Positions 39,826 to 51,252 of a stretch of 64,000 nt of DNA are shown here, one piece after another. Source of the DNA: Ananas comosus (Eukaryota > Streptophyta > Magnoliopsida > Poales > Bromeliaceae); assembly GCF_001540865.1 (NCBI RefSeq), contig NC_033639.1:8110432-8174431 (forward strand), in the 5' to 3' direction. Every line of letters begins with the position of its first letter. Within the stretch, counting starts at the first letter, position 1. Position numbers and translations under genes: made by a program. A model generated the notes under the pieces. The model did no database searches and had not been told where the DNA came from. It saw nothing but the letters and a program-made list of their open reading frames with translations.

Positions 39826-40680
39826 TTACATCTTGTTTATGCATTTAGCTTGGTAACTCAATTGTTTTCATGATTGTAAATTATTATATGATCAATCTAG
39901 TTTTATTGGTCTTTACTCCTCTTGTATTAGGAGGGGAAATTAGATCTAAAATTCGAGACTCGCTCAAATGGAAGGAAAATTAAGGAATTAATTAAATAAA
40001 TCACAAATGATTTCCTATCATTTCGTCTTTTTATTTTTATTTTTCCTTTTAGTAATATCTGTGTGTCTCTTTGTCTGTGTGTGTTGTGTTAAGCGCATCT
40101 TAAACTAAAATTTTTTAGGCCTTGCTTAGATGTTAATTAAGTTGCCTTATGATAACTTATTCCGTATGGTTTTTATTTTTTTTATATAATAGTAAAATAA
40201 GAGTTTAATTTTTGTTTCTCGAAAAATTTTGATATTCATAATTCAGTAGGATAATATATTTTATCTACATGGTAAGTTATTTTAATCTTAAAAATGATTT
40301 GAAGGCTGAATACGCTATTATGTTCTAGATTTAACCACATTCCTAACTTTTAAGTTTATAAAAAAATGTCATACCAAATAGAATATCATAAGATAGATTT
40401 TTACGACATTTAAATGGAATTTTAATTTAAGAAATACTAATATTTTCTTTCCTGATCAATGGAGTGTTTTCTTAATCATATTTGTGTTTTCTTAATCATA
40501 TTTCTCCTTTCACTATAGCTATTTTTTAGTGTATAATTGAAAATCGGAATACGAATGAACGACTGCAATTGTTATGCAGAGTTCTTCTTGGATCCCGATT
40601 CAATCCGGCCTACTTAAAATGAATCAAATAATATATGTTTTCATTCTGTTAATTTTCAATATGCCAAAATGTTTCAGTAA
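39826..40680. other. 3' UTR and intergenic DNA after the G-patch gene
   Basis: TTGTAAATTATTATATGATCA shortly after the stop is a plausible polyadenylation neighbourhood. The rest is A+T-rich with a short direct repeat GTGTTTTCTTAATCATATTT (about 40465-40502). No gene was seen. Confidence 0.4.
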
Positions 40681-40689
40681 TAAAATTTT

Positions 40690-41115
40690 AATATATATAT
40701 ATGAATATGAATTGAGTTCCTATGCTTTTAGCTTGTAGATATTTAGCCATTGGATTAAGAGATTTGTGGTTAGGATGATGTGGGTCTCTTAGGGTTGAGT
40801 TGGTGGTTGGTTGAATAGTATTTTATCGTAGCTCCAAATATATATATATATTATATATTATATTTATATATAATATATAGAGTTGGACTGGGCTTACTAT
40901 TAGTAGCAAAATCCTATATTTGCTACCAGTTTTTACTTGGATCAACTCTTTTATTATTTTAACCATTTGGATTAAATACTATTACCCAATGGGAACACAT
41001 CACCCTAGGGGATTCACTCACTAAACGACTAAAATCAGTCCTGACGCCTACAATTTTTCTATGGCAAGGGGTTAAAAACTTGATACGTAAAAAGAGTCGT
41101 TTTACTACTTAATTA
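40690..41115. mobile_element. Worn family B MITE pieces in (TA)n
   Basis: 40700-40835 carries TTAGCCATTGGATTAAGAGAT, GGTTGAGTTGGTGGTTGGTTG and GAATAGTATTTTATCG. 40880-41115 starts GAGTTGGACTGGGCTTACTA. Both are family B-like and separated by a TATATATATTATATATTA tract. The right ends are decayed. Confidence 0.5.
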
Positions 41116-41182
41116 GTTTATTCAGCTGCATTCATATATTTTTATTATTAGTAGGGGACTCTATACTTTTTATGAGTATATT

Positions 41183-41712
41183 AGAGTTGAGTTAGAATAC
41201 TATCGATACAAATGGTCTCGTTGCATTCCATTTGTTTTCGATGATGAGCTCCAAATCGACAATCGGCATCGTTGAACATGATTCATACACTTGAAGTGTT
41301 TTAAATCAAACTTCATACATTTCTATATTATTTCTATTCATCAAGTGGACACAAAAATAATGCTGAATAAATATTTTTAAAATATGATTAGGAGTCTTAT
41401 AATCAGAATCAAGAGTATAGATCTTGTTTTAAATAGTTTAAAGAATTTTATAACAAAAATTCAATTGATTTGGATATTTTTACGCCATTAAACGAGAAAA
41501 CGCTCATATAACGACTATTAAAATTACAAATTTTGAAACTTTTGATCATTAGGCAAATGATGTCGAAAGATTTGAAATTTGATTTTCTAAACACTTTAAG
41601 TGGTATATACTCATATTCAACGGTGCCGATCGTCGATTTGAGGCTCTATCATTGAAAATATAAATTGGTGACAACGGAGCCCGTTTGCTATCGATAGTAT
41701 TCTTAGCTCAGT
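41183..41712. mobile_element. Microsatellite-resident MITE, family A (copy 3)
   Basis: AGAGTTGAGTTAGAATACTA and TCGATACAAATGGTCTCG at left are inverted as CGATAGTATTCTTAGCTCAG at right. The core matches other copies (TTCAATTGATTTGGATATTT, AACGAGAAAACGCTC). A (TA)n tract follows. Confidence 0.72.
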
Positions 41713-41763
41713 TTGTACTACTATATATATATAATTATATGATTATATGATGTATATATATAT

Positions 41764-42022
41764 GAGGCTGGGGCTGCTATACTCTTATTGAGTATAGACT
41801 CCTCTGTACTCATAAATATTTTACCGTTGAATTGGTGAGATAGTTGAATTAGGTATAATGGCGGCCCCCATAGAATGATAGTGGCGGGCATAGGTTGAGG
41901 TGGGTAGTGTTGAATAGTATGATCTAACGGTGTAAAATGAAAAATGCCCAATAAATCTTAAGGGGCGAAAGTTTGAGTATAAAGGAAGCCATTATCATAA
42001 AAATATAGTAGCAAGAGTCGGT
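41764..42022. mobile_element. Family B/C hybrid short MITE
   Basis: Starts GAGGCTGGGGCTGCTATACTC and ends ATATAGTAGCAAGAGTC, with (TA)n on both sides. It carries the central TGTTGAATAGTATGATCTAACGG phrase of family B, but its termini resemble family C. Confidence 0.55.
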
Positions 42023-42267
42023 ATATATTTATATTATGTAATAAGTATGTATATTATATATATGATAGATATATAGTGTTTATAGTATATGTATTTTTTA
42101 TGTATATATATATATGTATATATAATTTGTATATAATATTATGTTATATAATATATGTATATATTGTTTATAATTATATATACATATGTAGTATATATAT
42201 TATATGGTATATGTATATACACTTATATATATATGTATCTATATATATATATATATATGTATATATA
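42023..42267. repeat. Imperfect (TA/TG)n tract
   Basis: About 245 bp of TATATG, TATAAT and TATGTA permutations. The apparent 71-codon ORF through it is only the translation of the repeat. Confidence 0.85.
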
Positions 42268-42803
42268 ATTAGGCTACTATACTATCTATAGTTTCGGAGC
42301 TCCGATACTATAGTCTTGTTTTCAATTTTAGAGTGTTCAAATTAACGATCCACACCATTAAATATGATCTAGGGTATATGAAGTTCTTAGGAATAAAATT
42401 TTAGTTTTTTTCGACATCGTTTACTTAGTAAATAAATTATGTCAAAATGAACGGTGAAAATTGAATTATCTTTAAACTTTGAGTATGGGACTTTTAAATT
42501 CAAGATCAAGAATGTTAACCTTAATCTAGATAGTTTAAAGTATTTTCTATCAAAATTTGAAGAAATTTAGATTCTTCTACACCGTTAAACTCCAAACTCG
42601 CCATAGTAGCCATTGAAAATTGATAATATTGAAATTGTTTGATCATAAAGTAAATTATGTCGAAAAAATATAAAATTTTATTTGTAAAAACTTTAAATAC
42701 CCTAAATCAGTTTTAACAGTGTGGATCGTTGATCTGAACACCCTAAAATCGAAAATGGAACTATAGTACCGGAGCCCCGGTACTATAGATAGTACAGGAG
42801 ACT

Positions 42804-42804
<1 letters not shown>
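42268..42804. mobile_element. Microsatellite-resident MITE, family D
   Basis: AATTAGGCTACTATACTATC and TTCGGAGCTCCGATACTATAG face CGGAGCCCCGGTACTATAG and ATAGTACAGGAGACTAGC. (TA)n lies to the left and a long (CT)n to the right. The core has AACGATCCACACCATTAAA and its partner TTTTAACAGTGTGGATCG. Confidence 0.75.

Positions 42805-42887
<83 letters not shown>
42805..42887. repeat. (CT)n-(TA)n compound microsatellite
   Basis: About 30 CT units followed by about 11 TA units, exactly between two MITEs. Confidence 0.92.
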
Positions 42888-42888
<1 letters not shown>

Positions 42889-43141
42889 GAATTAGACTGG
42901 AATACTATTAATAGTAAAACCCTCTTTTTGCTATCAAGTTTTTAACCCTTAGATGAAAAATTGTAGGGTGAGGATGATATTAGTCAGTTAGAGTTGAGTA
43001 GTCTCCTTAGGGTTGAGTGGTTCCCACTGGGTTATAGTATTTAATCCAATGGTTAGAAATGATGAAAAGAGTTGATCCAAAGGCTAAAAAACTGGTAGCA
43101 ACAATGGGATTTTGCTACTAATAGTAGCCCAGTCCAACTCT
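42888..43141. mobile_element. Microsatellite-resident MITE, family B (long arm)
   Basis: GAATTAGACTGGAATACTAT and TAATAGTAAAACCC are inverted as GGGATTTTGCTACTAATAGT and AGCCCAGTCCAACTC. It is flanked by (TA)n on the left and (CT)n-(TA)n on the right. Confidence 0.72.
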
Positions 43142-43165
43142 CTCTCTCTCTCTATATATATATAT

Positions 43166-43402
43166 AGAGTCCGACTAGGATACTATCGATAGCACCAAGT
43201 ACTTGATGCTTGGTGCTATCGAGTTTTTTACTGTTAGATTTAACATTTTGATTATTTTTACCTGTTAGATTATACTATTCAACCAATAACCCACTCAACC
43301 CTAGGGGGCCCACAACATCCTAACTGCACATTTCTCAATGCAAGGGCTAAAAAACTAATAGCACCAATGACTTGGTGCTACTAATAATATTCCAGCCTAG
43401 TT
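43166..43402. mobile_element. Microsatellite-resident MITE, family B
   Basis: AGAGTCCGACTAGGATACTA with ATAGCACCAAGTACTTG faces CAATGACTTGGTGCTACTAA and TATTCCAGCCTAG. (TA)n lies on each side. The interior contains TTCAACCAATAACCCACTCAACC, written here across two pieces, TTCAACCAATAACCC and ACTCAACCCTAGGGG. Confidence 0.72.
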
Positions 43403-43414
43403 TTATATATATAT

Positions 43415-43642
43415 AGTCCGGCTGGGATACTATCGATAGCACTAAGGATTTTGTGCTATCGAGTTTTCCACCGTTAGATTTAACCCTTTGATTATTTTTA
43501 CCCATTTGATTATACTATTCAACCAAACACTCACTGAACCTTAGGGAGTCCATATCATCCTAACCACACATTTCTCAATCCAAGAGTTTAAAAACTAATA
43601 GTACCAATAGCTTGGTGCTATTAATAGTATTCCAGCCTAGGT
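43415..43642. mobile_element. Microsatellite-resident MITE, family B (adjacent copy)
   Basis: AGTCCGGCTGGGATACTATC faces TATTAATAGTATTCCAGCC. It is about 80-85% similar by eye to the copy at 43166-43402, separated from it by a short TATATATATA. A further partial copy follows to about 43755. Confidence 0.7.
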
Positions 43643-43779
43643 GGTTGATTGAATAGTGTAATCTGATGGATAGGAATGGTAAAAAAGATAGATCTAATGG
43701 TAGAAAACTTACAAACACAAAGTATTTTGTGCTTTTAAAAGCACCATAATCAAACCCATATATATATATATATATATAT

Positions 43780-43809
<30 letters not shown>

Positions 43810-43816
<7 letters not shown>

Positions 43817-44321
43817 CTAGAATACTATCGATAGTAAACGGATCAGTTTACTACCGATTTGTTTTCGATGATAGAGCTTCCAAATTGATGATCGACACCG
43901 TTAAACATGATCTACACATTTTCGATATTGTTCTCTTGTTCATCAAGTTAACAGAAAAATGAATGGCTGGAAATAAATATCCTTCAAAAAGTAATGATAC
44001 AATTTTTATATTTGAGATCTAGAGTCAAGATCTTATTTTAACTAGTTTAAAGAGTTTTTTAACAAAAATTTAGTTGATTTGAACTTTTCTATACCGTTAA
44101 ATGAGCAAACACACCATATCTGCCATTAAAATTATAGATTTTGTGACCCTTTGATCGTTCAGTTAGTGATGCTAAAAAATCATGAAATTTGATTTGTAGA
44201 TAATTTAAATGGTCTAAGATCATATTCAACGATGCCGATCGTCGATTTGGAAGCTCTATCATCAAAAATAAATCAGTAGTAAACCGAGCAGTTTACTACT
44301 GATAGTAGCCCAGTCAAACTC
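43810..44321. mobile_element. Microsatellite-resident MITE, family A (copy 4)
   Basis: GTTTTGCTAGAATACTATCG and GATCAGTTTACTACCGATTT are inverted as GAGCAGTTTACTACTGATAG and TAGCCCAGTCAAAC. A (GA)n tract on the left (43782-43811) and (CT)n-(TA)n on the right are mirror images. Confidence 0.75.
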
Positions 44322-44344
44322 TCTCTCTCTCTCTATATATATAT

Positions 44345-46758
44345 TATATATATTCCCTTTGGATATTGTAGATTACACAATTATTAAACTAGGGTTTACT
44401 TTTGAGACATTAATTATTAAATATTAAGATAGATGCGTGACACATGCGAATGGATCGGGCGCCAGCAATAAACCCAACAACTTCCAGGGTCCATTTTGAT
44501 GGATCCGAATCAATGTCCCCACTACAAGCTCTAGTCTCAAACACATGCACAAAATGGAGTCTTTAACCTTTTCCAAATCTTTTATTTTGATCTCTAACTC
44601 TTTTTTTTTTCATGTAATTAAAATTTAACACATCAATTTTATTTTAAGCAGTTTGCTATTATTAATAATACCGCTAATTTTAAAGAAAATGGCACATGAT
44701 AAAATACTGACACGGCAAATATTGATCGGCACTGATGTCGTAGCGATGTGACTTAATTAAAACAAAGCTAAAAATTATTGATTTGTTTGTGAAAAAAAAA
44801 GCTTTAAAATTGAAATAAAAAATTGAAAAAATGTTATGAATTAATAATGCAATTAGCCCCGAAGAAAATAACCATACAAAAAATAAGTTGATTTCAATAA
44901 TATAAAGAGTCAGTTCATATATAGCCCTGGAACTATCGTAATTACAATTCAACTCAAATTTGATAAAAATTTGAAAATAGTAATTTTACCATTAGTTATT
45001 GTAATGTCGAGGAGTTTCGCTGTTCAGATGTGCAAATATGACTCTAAAACTTTTATAGTAGAGAAATTTTTTTAGCATTTCCATGATCGATATTAAAATC
45101 TCGTCGGTAATTTTAATTTACGATCGAATTACAATTACATCCAACCAAACTCCCCTTTCATGGAAAACTCGAGCTCACCACCCTGCCTAGTTTTAATAAT
45201 AATAAAAATAATAATATAAATTTAAAAGAAAAAGGGAATCTAACCAAACCACGTTGCTTAGGTCAATGCCTTATACCTAATTCACCACATGAAAGAGCCC
45301 CACCAACCAACCAAATATGTGTCAATTATAAGCAATTAAATTAATACCTTGGAAATTTCTAATAAGTAATGTCAAATTAAATTGGTGGCCAAAGAATAAA
45401 AAAGGAACTTTGTGCAGAATAGAGTAAGCAACCTCAGAAGAAAAAGATGGATGGAATATACCCAACCACTTAACAAACACACATTTTGCATTGATAACTC
45501 TAAAGCATCTTCCATTTAGTTATTAATTGTAATTTGACCCCATAACAATAATGAAGGTAAAATATGTATGCAAGGGTATCAAGGCTAGATCTAATTTGGG
45601 TATAAGATATTTCTGCTAATCTCCGTATAATTGTACGTGGGAGATCGAGCGATTTCGTGACTTCTGTGTCGAAACAAATGTCAGGTCATCGACTTTCTCA
45701 GATTATGAGTTTAGCTTTCAAATCAGTTAAGTATATAGATTATAACATTGCTACGTAGTAAGAAAATTATTTAAAAAATTAAATTTGATGAACAGTTGTA
45801 ATTCTTCGGTGCATAGAGATTAGATTAGTTATTTGTATAAAAAAATTATGTTTTTTCTTTAGTTGCAAAGGAACATATCTCTTCATAGAGAGATGCGTCT
45901 CTCTAGCATTCATAAAATAATGTGTCTTTTAATTAGATATTTGTAAAGAGTTAGATATAGATACTAAAAACGAAATCCTTTCATAGTTTATATTTTGCAA
46001 ATAAGAAGTGTTTCATATTCTCAAATATATATTAATTTTTTTCTCCTTTCTTAATTTTTTATACTAATTTTAAAAGAGAAGTTTTTTTAAAAGTGGTGTT
46101 TGCAAGTTTTTGATGATTTTGTTATATTATGTGAAGACAAATATAATCTTAAAAAAAAAAGGTGTTGATATAAGTCTTATGATCTCAATTAACCTGATCT
46201 CCATGTGCTCTTTCTATATAACAATATCCAGGCAAACAATATATATTCAGCCCCTTTTGTCCTCTTTTCTGTCAATTTGATCTGATTCTCCCTAACAATT
46301 TGACTAAACTACACCAACTCTACATCCTCCTAGATCAACATGCATCTTGCAATTCTATTACTTGTACATTGAATTATTATCCCAACAAACTCACCAAGTA
46401 TTCGAGATTCTAAATCAAAATTCTAGTTGTTTCACATTTTCAGTTAAATTTATTTAAAAAAAAAATGAAACGGTTAAATTTAAAAAAAAAACTAATTATC
46501 AATTCACATAATCAAAGTTGCGTGGAAAAAAATTGATTTTTTATCAACAATACTATTGCTTCTTTGTAGGGAGAGTTTTAAAAAAAAAGAAAAGAAAAAA
46601 AGGTAAACTATAGTTTGATGCAGATGAAGAATAACAACAGCTCAAATGATTTACATTGTGTTTGCAATGATCTGCTACCACTAGCAGCTCAAGAAGTTTC
46701 TTTTTCTATATATACTTCTTCTTTTCTTTCTTTCTTTCTATTTTTTTCGCACGCGATA
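44345..46758. other. Intergenic DNA, no gene recognised
   Basis: A+T-rich, with no ORF of interest. A worn SINE tail may lie at about 46390-46475 (TTCGAGATTCTAAATCAAAA, TTCTAGTTGTTTCACATTTTC, then A-rich). The last 100 bp is probably 3' UTR of the minus-strand TMN gene. Confidence 0.4.
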
Positions 46759-48533
46759 TCAATCGATCTTCACCGACGAGAAGAGGTAGTGCACGAACCA
46801 GAACGACGAGACGAAGCCGACGGTGCCGGCGGCGAGCATGACGGCGAGGACCATCAGTAGGGAGTACCCCAGGTAGAGCGCGGCCGACACGGGCCCGCTG
46901 AGGCTCTTGAGGTCGAAAACTAGGTACTTCACCGCGTACACGAGCACGTACACCGCGACCGACCCCGGCGCGAAGAACGCCTTCCACCACCACCGCCAGT
47001 CCTCCGCGCAGAGGTGCACGTAAGTGAGCACCAGCGCGACCTCCGCGCAGACGACCACGAAGAGGCCCAACACCAGCAGTAGGAACCCGAACACGTAGTA
47101 CACCCGGCCCATCCAAAGGCTGGAGAAAATGAAGAGCAGCTCGACGAATAGCGTCGCGAAGGGCAGCGCCCCCGCCGCGAGCACCAGCAGCCACGGGGGG
47201 TACCTCCGCATGGGGACCTCCCGCGGTATCTGGTTAGTGGGCGTCGGGAATTCGACGTGCGGTGCTTTCGCACCGAAGAAACCGCCGACGAGAGTCAGCG
47301 GCACGGAAATGCAGAACCAAGTGAAGAGCAAGAAAGTAAGGAGAGACGAGGGGAGGGCCCCCGTGCTATGGCTGGCCGAGAGAAGGCAATTGAGGACGGC
47401 GAGAATGAAAGACGCTAAGCCCGGGAACGCGCACGCGACGCGCCACGACACCGCGGGCCACCCGGCGGGGTCTCCGGAGTTGAGCGTCTTCCATAGCCGG
47501 GCCGCGGCGTACCCGCCCGCGGTCCCGAGGACGAGGAAGAAGAGCAGCATTCCGGAGATGAGGGCGCCGCGCGCCGCGGGCGACATGAACCCGAGGGCCG
47601 CGAAAAAGATGGTGGCCGCCGCCATGCCGAGAATTTGCACCCCCTCGCCGACGAGCACGCAGAGCAGGAGCGGGCAGCTCGGCGGGCGGAAGGCGTCCCC
47701 CGCGACGAGCTTCCATCCGGACAGCTCGCCGTCCTTCGCCTCCGCCGCCGCGTCCAGCGCCTCGTACCGCGCCAGGTCGCGGCGGACGGTCCGGAGCATA
47801 ATTGCCACCGCCACGGCGGCGAGCATCGCCACCACGGCGAGCGAGCCGAGTATCGACAGCCAGTGCACCCTCTCGGCGCCGCCCTCCGACCGCAGGTACG
47901 CGTCCCAGCGCGACGGCCACCGCACCGCGCTGCCGACGAACTCGACGTCGTACGTGAACGCCACCCGCTCACCGGCCGCCACCCGCATCCCCGGCGACCT
48001 GGCGTCGCACTCGATCGGCGCCGGGTATTCGTCGTACATGTCTAGTCGCTCCGCGAGTTTCCGGTCGTGCCGGACGCTGCACGGCGCGACTTCGAATCCG
48101 ACGACCATGAATTCCTCCTCCTCCTCCTCGTCGGTGGCGTTCCTCGGGATCAGCTGCTCGACGGCGACGTCGCCGGTGCCGGGGATGAGAGTCGTCGTCA
48201 TCCGATCACCGTCGTCGGCGTCGCCGTGCACGCGGACGGTGAACTTGAGGTGATTGAAGATGAAGTAGTCGTCGCCGCGGCGGGCTCCGATGGGGAAGCC
48301 GCGTTGCTCGGACGCGACGTTGATGGCGGGGAGGTTGTCGAGGACGAGGTTGGCGGAGTAGGCGGCGTCGACGCGTTGGCGGAGGAGGGCGAAGTCGCGG
48401 GGGGAGAGCGGGGGAGAGGAGCAGAGGAAGGTGCGGGAGGCGTTGAGGCGCATGCGGAAGAGGTAGGGGGAGGACTGGATGCGGTCGCCGAGGAGGAGCT
48501 CGCCGAGGGACTCGGCGGAGGGGCGGGGGCCGG

Positions 48534-48570
<37 letters not shown>

Positions 48571-48775
48571 GGCGCGTGCGTCGCGTCGGCTTCCCGCAGG
48601 ACCGGGTAGATGGCACAGGCAACGCGCGCCGCGGCGGTAAGACTGGGCGGGGGTAGGTGCCCGGAGGTAAGAAGGCGACGGAGGAAAGTGAGCAGGAAGG
48701 AGAAGGAGAAGGCGAAGAAGAATGCAGAACTAGCTGCTGCTGTTGTTGTTGGAAGAGTGATTTGGGAGACGACAT
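46759..48775 (-). CDS. Nonaspanin TMN/TM9SF (EMP70) protein; N-terminal part scrambled
   Basis: A continuous minus-strand frame runs from the poly-G at about 48530 to TGA at 46759-46761, roughly 590 codons and GC-rich. It reads GPRPSAESLGELLLGDRIQS and SPYLFRMRLNASRTFLC, typical of the TM9SF lumenal domain. Nine hydrophobic spans follow (about WLSILGSLAVVAMLAAVAVA to YLGYSLLMVLAVMLAAGTVG) and the C-terminus SSVKID. TMN proteins sit in Golgi/endosomal membranes; a K-x-D/E C-terminus is a known Golgi-retention signal. The probable start is ATG 48773-48775 (MSSPKSLFQ), but the first 75 or so codons are in a different frame. A signal-peptide-like FFFAFSFSFLLTFL and FLPPGTYPRP lie in different frames, and 33 Gs follow. 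Assembly error is more likely than decay, since the rest is intact. No intron is apparent. Confidence 0.88.
48535..48567. repeat. 33-base poly-G run inside the TMN coding region
   Basis: A pure G homopolymer on plus (poly-Pro/poly-C on the coding strand) sits where TM9SF proteins have a conserved YYSLPxC-type segment, which is missing here. It is probably a sequencing or assembly artefact that replaced real sequence. Confidence 0.9.
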
Positions 48776-48880
48776 GGTCTTGAAGGAATAAGGAAAGGAA
48801 GACTGGAAGTAATGGTGAAAATTGGGATTTGGGGGAATGGGGGAATTGGGGTGGTGGGATTTAGATGGAGAGGTTGAGAG

Positions 48881-48912
<32 letters not shown>

Positions 48913-49030
48913 GGCAGGGGAATGGAGAAGGAGATGCAGCTTGATGGGTCTTACAATTACTTGACTACTGTTGGCTAGTGAAGGACAGAGAGAGGAGGCG
49001 GTAGGGGAAGTTGCTTGTTTATTATAGACG
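48776..49030 (-). promoter_or_regulatory. Upstream/leader region of the TMN gene
   Basis: Minus strand: CT-rich leader (GA on plus, 48883-48912), and CTATAATAAAC at about 49019-49029 as a possible TATA box about 250 bp before the ATG. Confidence 0.35.
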
Positions 49031-49221
49031 ATTCAAAACATATTTTCCAGAAGAAAAATGCTATTTGTAGTCTGTACACCTCTACTATTAATATACATAG
49101 TATGAGTTCGGTTGCTGCAATCGATTGGAACAAAAGCCTAATGTTATCCGAATTTTTTTACCGTTCTTTGCACAAAATTTTATTACTTATTAATGAGTGG
49201 CAGCTTTGGTTGAATATATTA

Positions 49222-49579
49222 GGAAAAACTTCAAAAACCTCCCTGTGGTTTCCAACTTCTCACTTTTAGTATCCAGTGGTTTAAAGTGTATCAATTTGTC
49301 CCCCTGTGGTTTTGTTTTTATTTTTCTATAATTTTTCCTTAATATTTCGTTAAATTATATGCAAAAAAAACATGCAGATATCCATCTAGATTTACGCGAA
49401 TATTTACTTTAGTACTGTTTAGTTTTAATTTTGTTGCTGATTTGAGAAAAAAAAATAATAAAATTGATAAAAAAAAAGAGAAAAACGAAAACTACAGGGG
49501 GGCAAATTGATAACTTTAAACCACAGGGTAACCAAGGTGAGAAAGCTGAAACCACAAGGGGGTTTTTTGAAGTTATCCC
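49222..49579. mobile_element. Mutator-like fold-back MITE, 'GGAAAACTT' family
   Basis: GGAAAAACTTCAAAAACCTC at left is inverted as GGGTTTTTTGAAGTTATCCC at right. Inner pair: GGTTTAAAGTGTATCAATTT and TTGATAACTTTAAACC. The 9-bp flanks AATATATTA (49213-49221) and AATATTTAT (49580-49588) agree at 7 of 9 positions. Confidence 0.75.
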
Positions 49580-49756
49580 AATATTTATGTACCGTGAACA
49601 ATCATTGCAACCGCGAAAGAGGGGTCGACGAAGCGGAAGCGAGGATAATAAGTAAGAACGGTTAGTTTTAGAAATAAATATAAGTTTAGATTATAACAGA
49701 AACTAGATCAATTTTGTATTTTGGATGAAAATTAGATGTTTCCTAGAAATAAGATA

Positions 49757-50763
49757 AATAGCGTTTGAATGGTTAGATTGACAAAGTAAATAAAAGTTAT
49801 AATTTGAAATTAAAATTATATTATGTAATTAATTAACATCAAAATTACTTAAAAATAAATAATAAATTAATTATTCATAATTAATTATAAATAATAATAA
49901 GTATTAATAATTAGTATAATTAATTAATAAAATAATAATTAATAATATTGATACTAATTAATAATAATAATAATTGATAATTATTAATAAAAAATAAATA
50001 ATTATTAATAATATCGATTATCTAATTTTTTAATAATAATAATAATTATATTTATTAATAAATAATAATAAAATTATTAATTAATTACTAGTATAATTAA
50101 TAATAATAATTATCTAATTATTAATAATTAATTACAAATAATAAATTAATAATAATTATACGCTTATACTACTTATTAAGGATAATAATTATTAATAATT
50201 ATTAATAAATAATAATATTTATTAATTAATTAATTAATAATTAATTATAATAATAATTAATAATAATAGTGATTGTCTAATTAATAATTATTACTAATTA
50301 ACTATAATAATAATTAATAATACTATGGATTATCTAATTCATTAAGGATAATAATTATTAAATTAATAATTATTAATAAATAATAATAAATATTATTAAT
50401 TATTAATAATTAATTATAAATAATAAATTAATTATAATAATTATCTAATTATTATTAATTAATTTTAATTAATTAATTAATTAATTATTAAAGTAATAAA
50501 TAATAATTTAAATATATTAATTAGATTAATTAATAATTTACCGTCATTAAAATTAAATTTAGATTTTAATTAACCTTGTTCTTATCAAGAAACAAGCTTG
50601 TTCCAGAAAAAAGGTAGAACAGCAGTTTCAGGACAGTTCTAGTCTTATCCCAGCTTATTTTTGAAATCCTGGAACTACTGTTCCTGAGTATTAAATATCA
50701 CGTTTGGAAACAAAGGGAGGAACAAGGGCTTATTCCTCTTCTTGTTTCCGAACCAAACGCTAC
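49757..50763. mobile_element. TIR element with (TAATAA)-type core
   Basis: TAGCGTTTGAATGGTTAG at left resembles the inverse of CCGAACCAAACGCTACC at right. Between them, about 49850-50540 is nearly pure combinations of TAATAA, ATTAATT and TAATTA. The right subterminal part (50575-50760) has normal complexity, with AAGAAACAAGCTTGTTCC. No target duplication was found. Confidence 0.45.
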
Positions 50764-51022
50764 CAAAAGGTTTTATAGGGTTGACTTGATCAACGGTGGA
50801 GCTTGATCGATCATAGATGGATTTGAAATAATGTTAGGGACTTTTGACCAGTTCAAATCCAGTTGAGCTCAAAAATATGATGTATGTAATAATATTCATT
50901 CAATTTAAAAACATAAGTCTATCAGGTATTTATCCACTGATAGATAAAAACTTAAGCCTATAAATTATAAACCCGCTAATAAATAAAAACTAAAGTATAT
51001 CTGGTTTGGTTTCACTAATAAA

Positions 51023-51252
51023 GAACTAGGCTGGAATACTATCAATAGTACCAAGTTATTGGTGCTATTGAATTTTTAGCCCTTGAATTGAGAAATATGG
51101 AGTTAGAATGATGTGGGCCTCTTAGGATTGAGTGGGTGGTTGGTTGAATAGTATAATTTAACGGATAAAAATAATCAAAGAGATTAATCTAACGGTAGAA
51201 AATTTAATAGCACAAAGTGCTTGATGCTATCGATAGCATGACAGCCGAATTC
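51023..51252. mobile_element. Family B MITE with readable target duplication
   Basis: GAACTAGGCTGGAATACTAT and TGCTATCGATAGCATGACAG with CCGAATTC form the inverted ends. The 10-bp sequence CACTAATAAA is repeated exactly at both borders (51013-51022 and 51253-51262). Its interior matches the microsatellite-resident family B (GTGGTTGGTTGAATAGTATA, GATTAATCTAACGG), but here the target is ordinary sequence. Confidence 0.78.

Noticed and set aside
42076..42291. Tyr/Ile-rich 71-codon frame
   Set aside because: Direct translation of an imperfect TATATG microsatellite.
47129..48253. 374-codon plus-strand frame in the TMN region
   Set aside because: Antisense shadow of a very GC-rich gene. The minus frame encodes nine membrane spans and TM9SF motifs.
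49850..50540. CRISPR-like or satellite array
   Set aside because: The TAATAA/ATTAAT words have no fixed unit, no conserved repeat and no spacers. It is low-complexity DNA in a plant nucleus.
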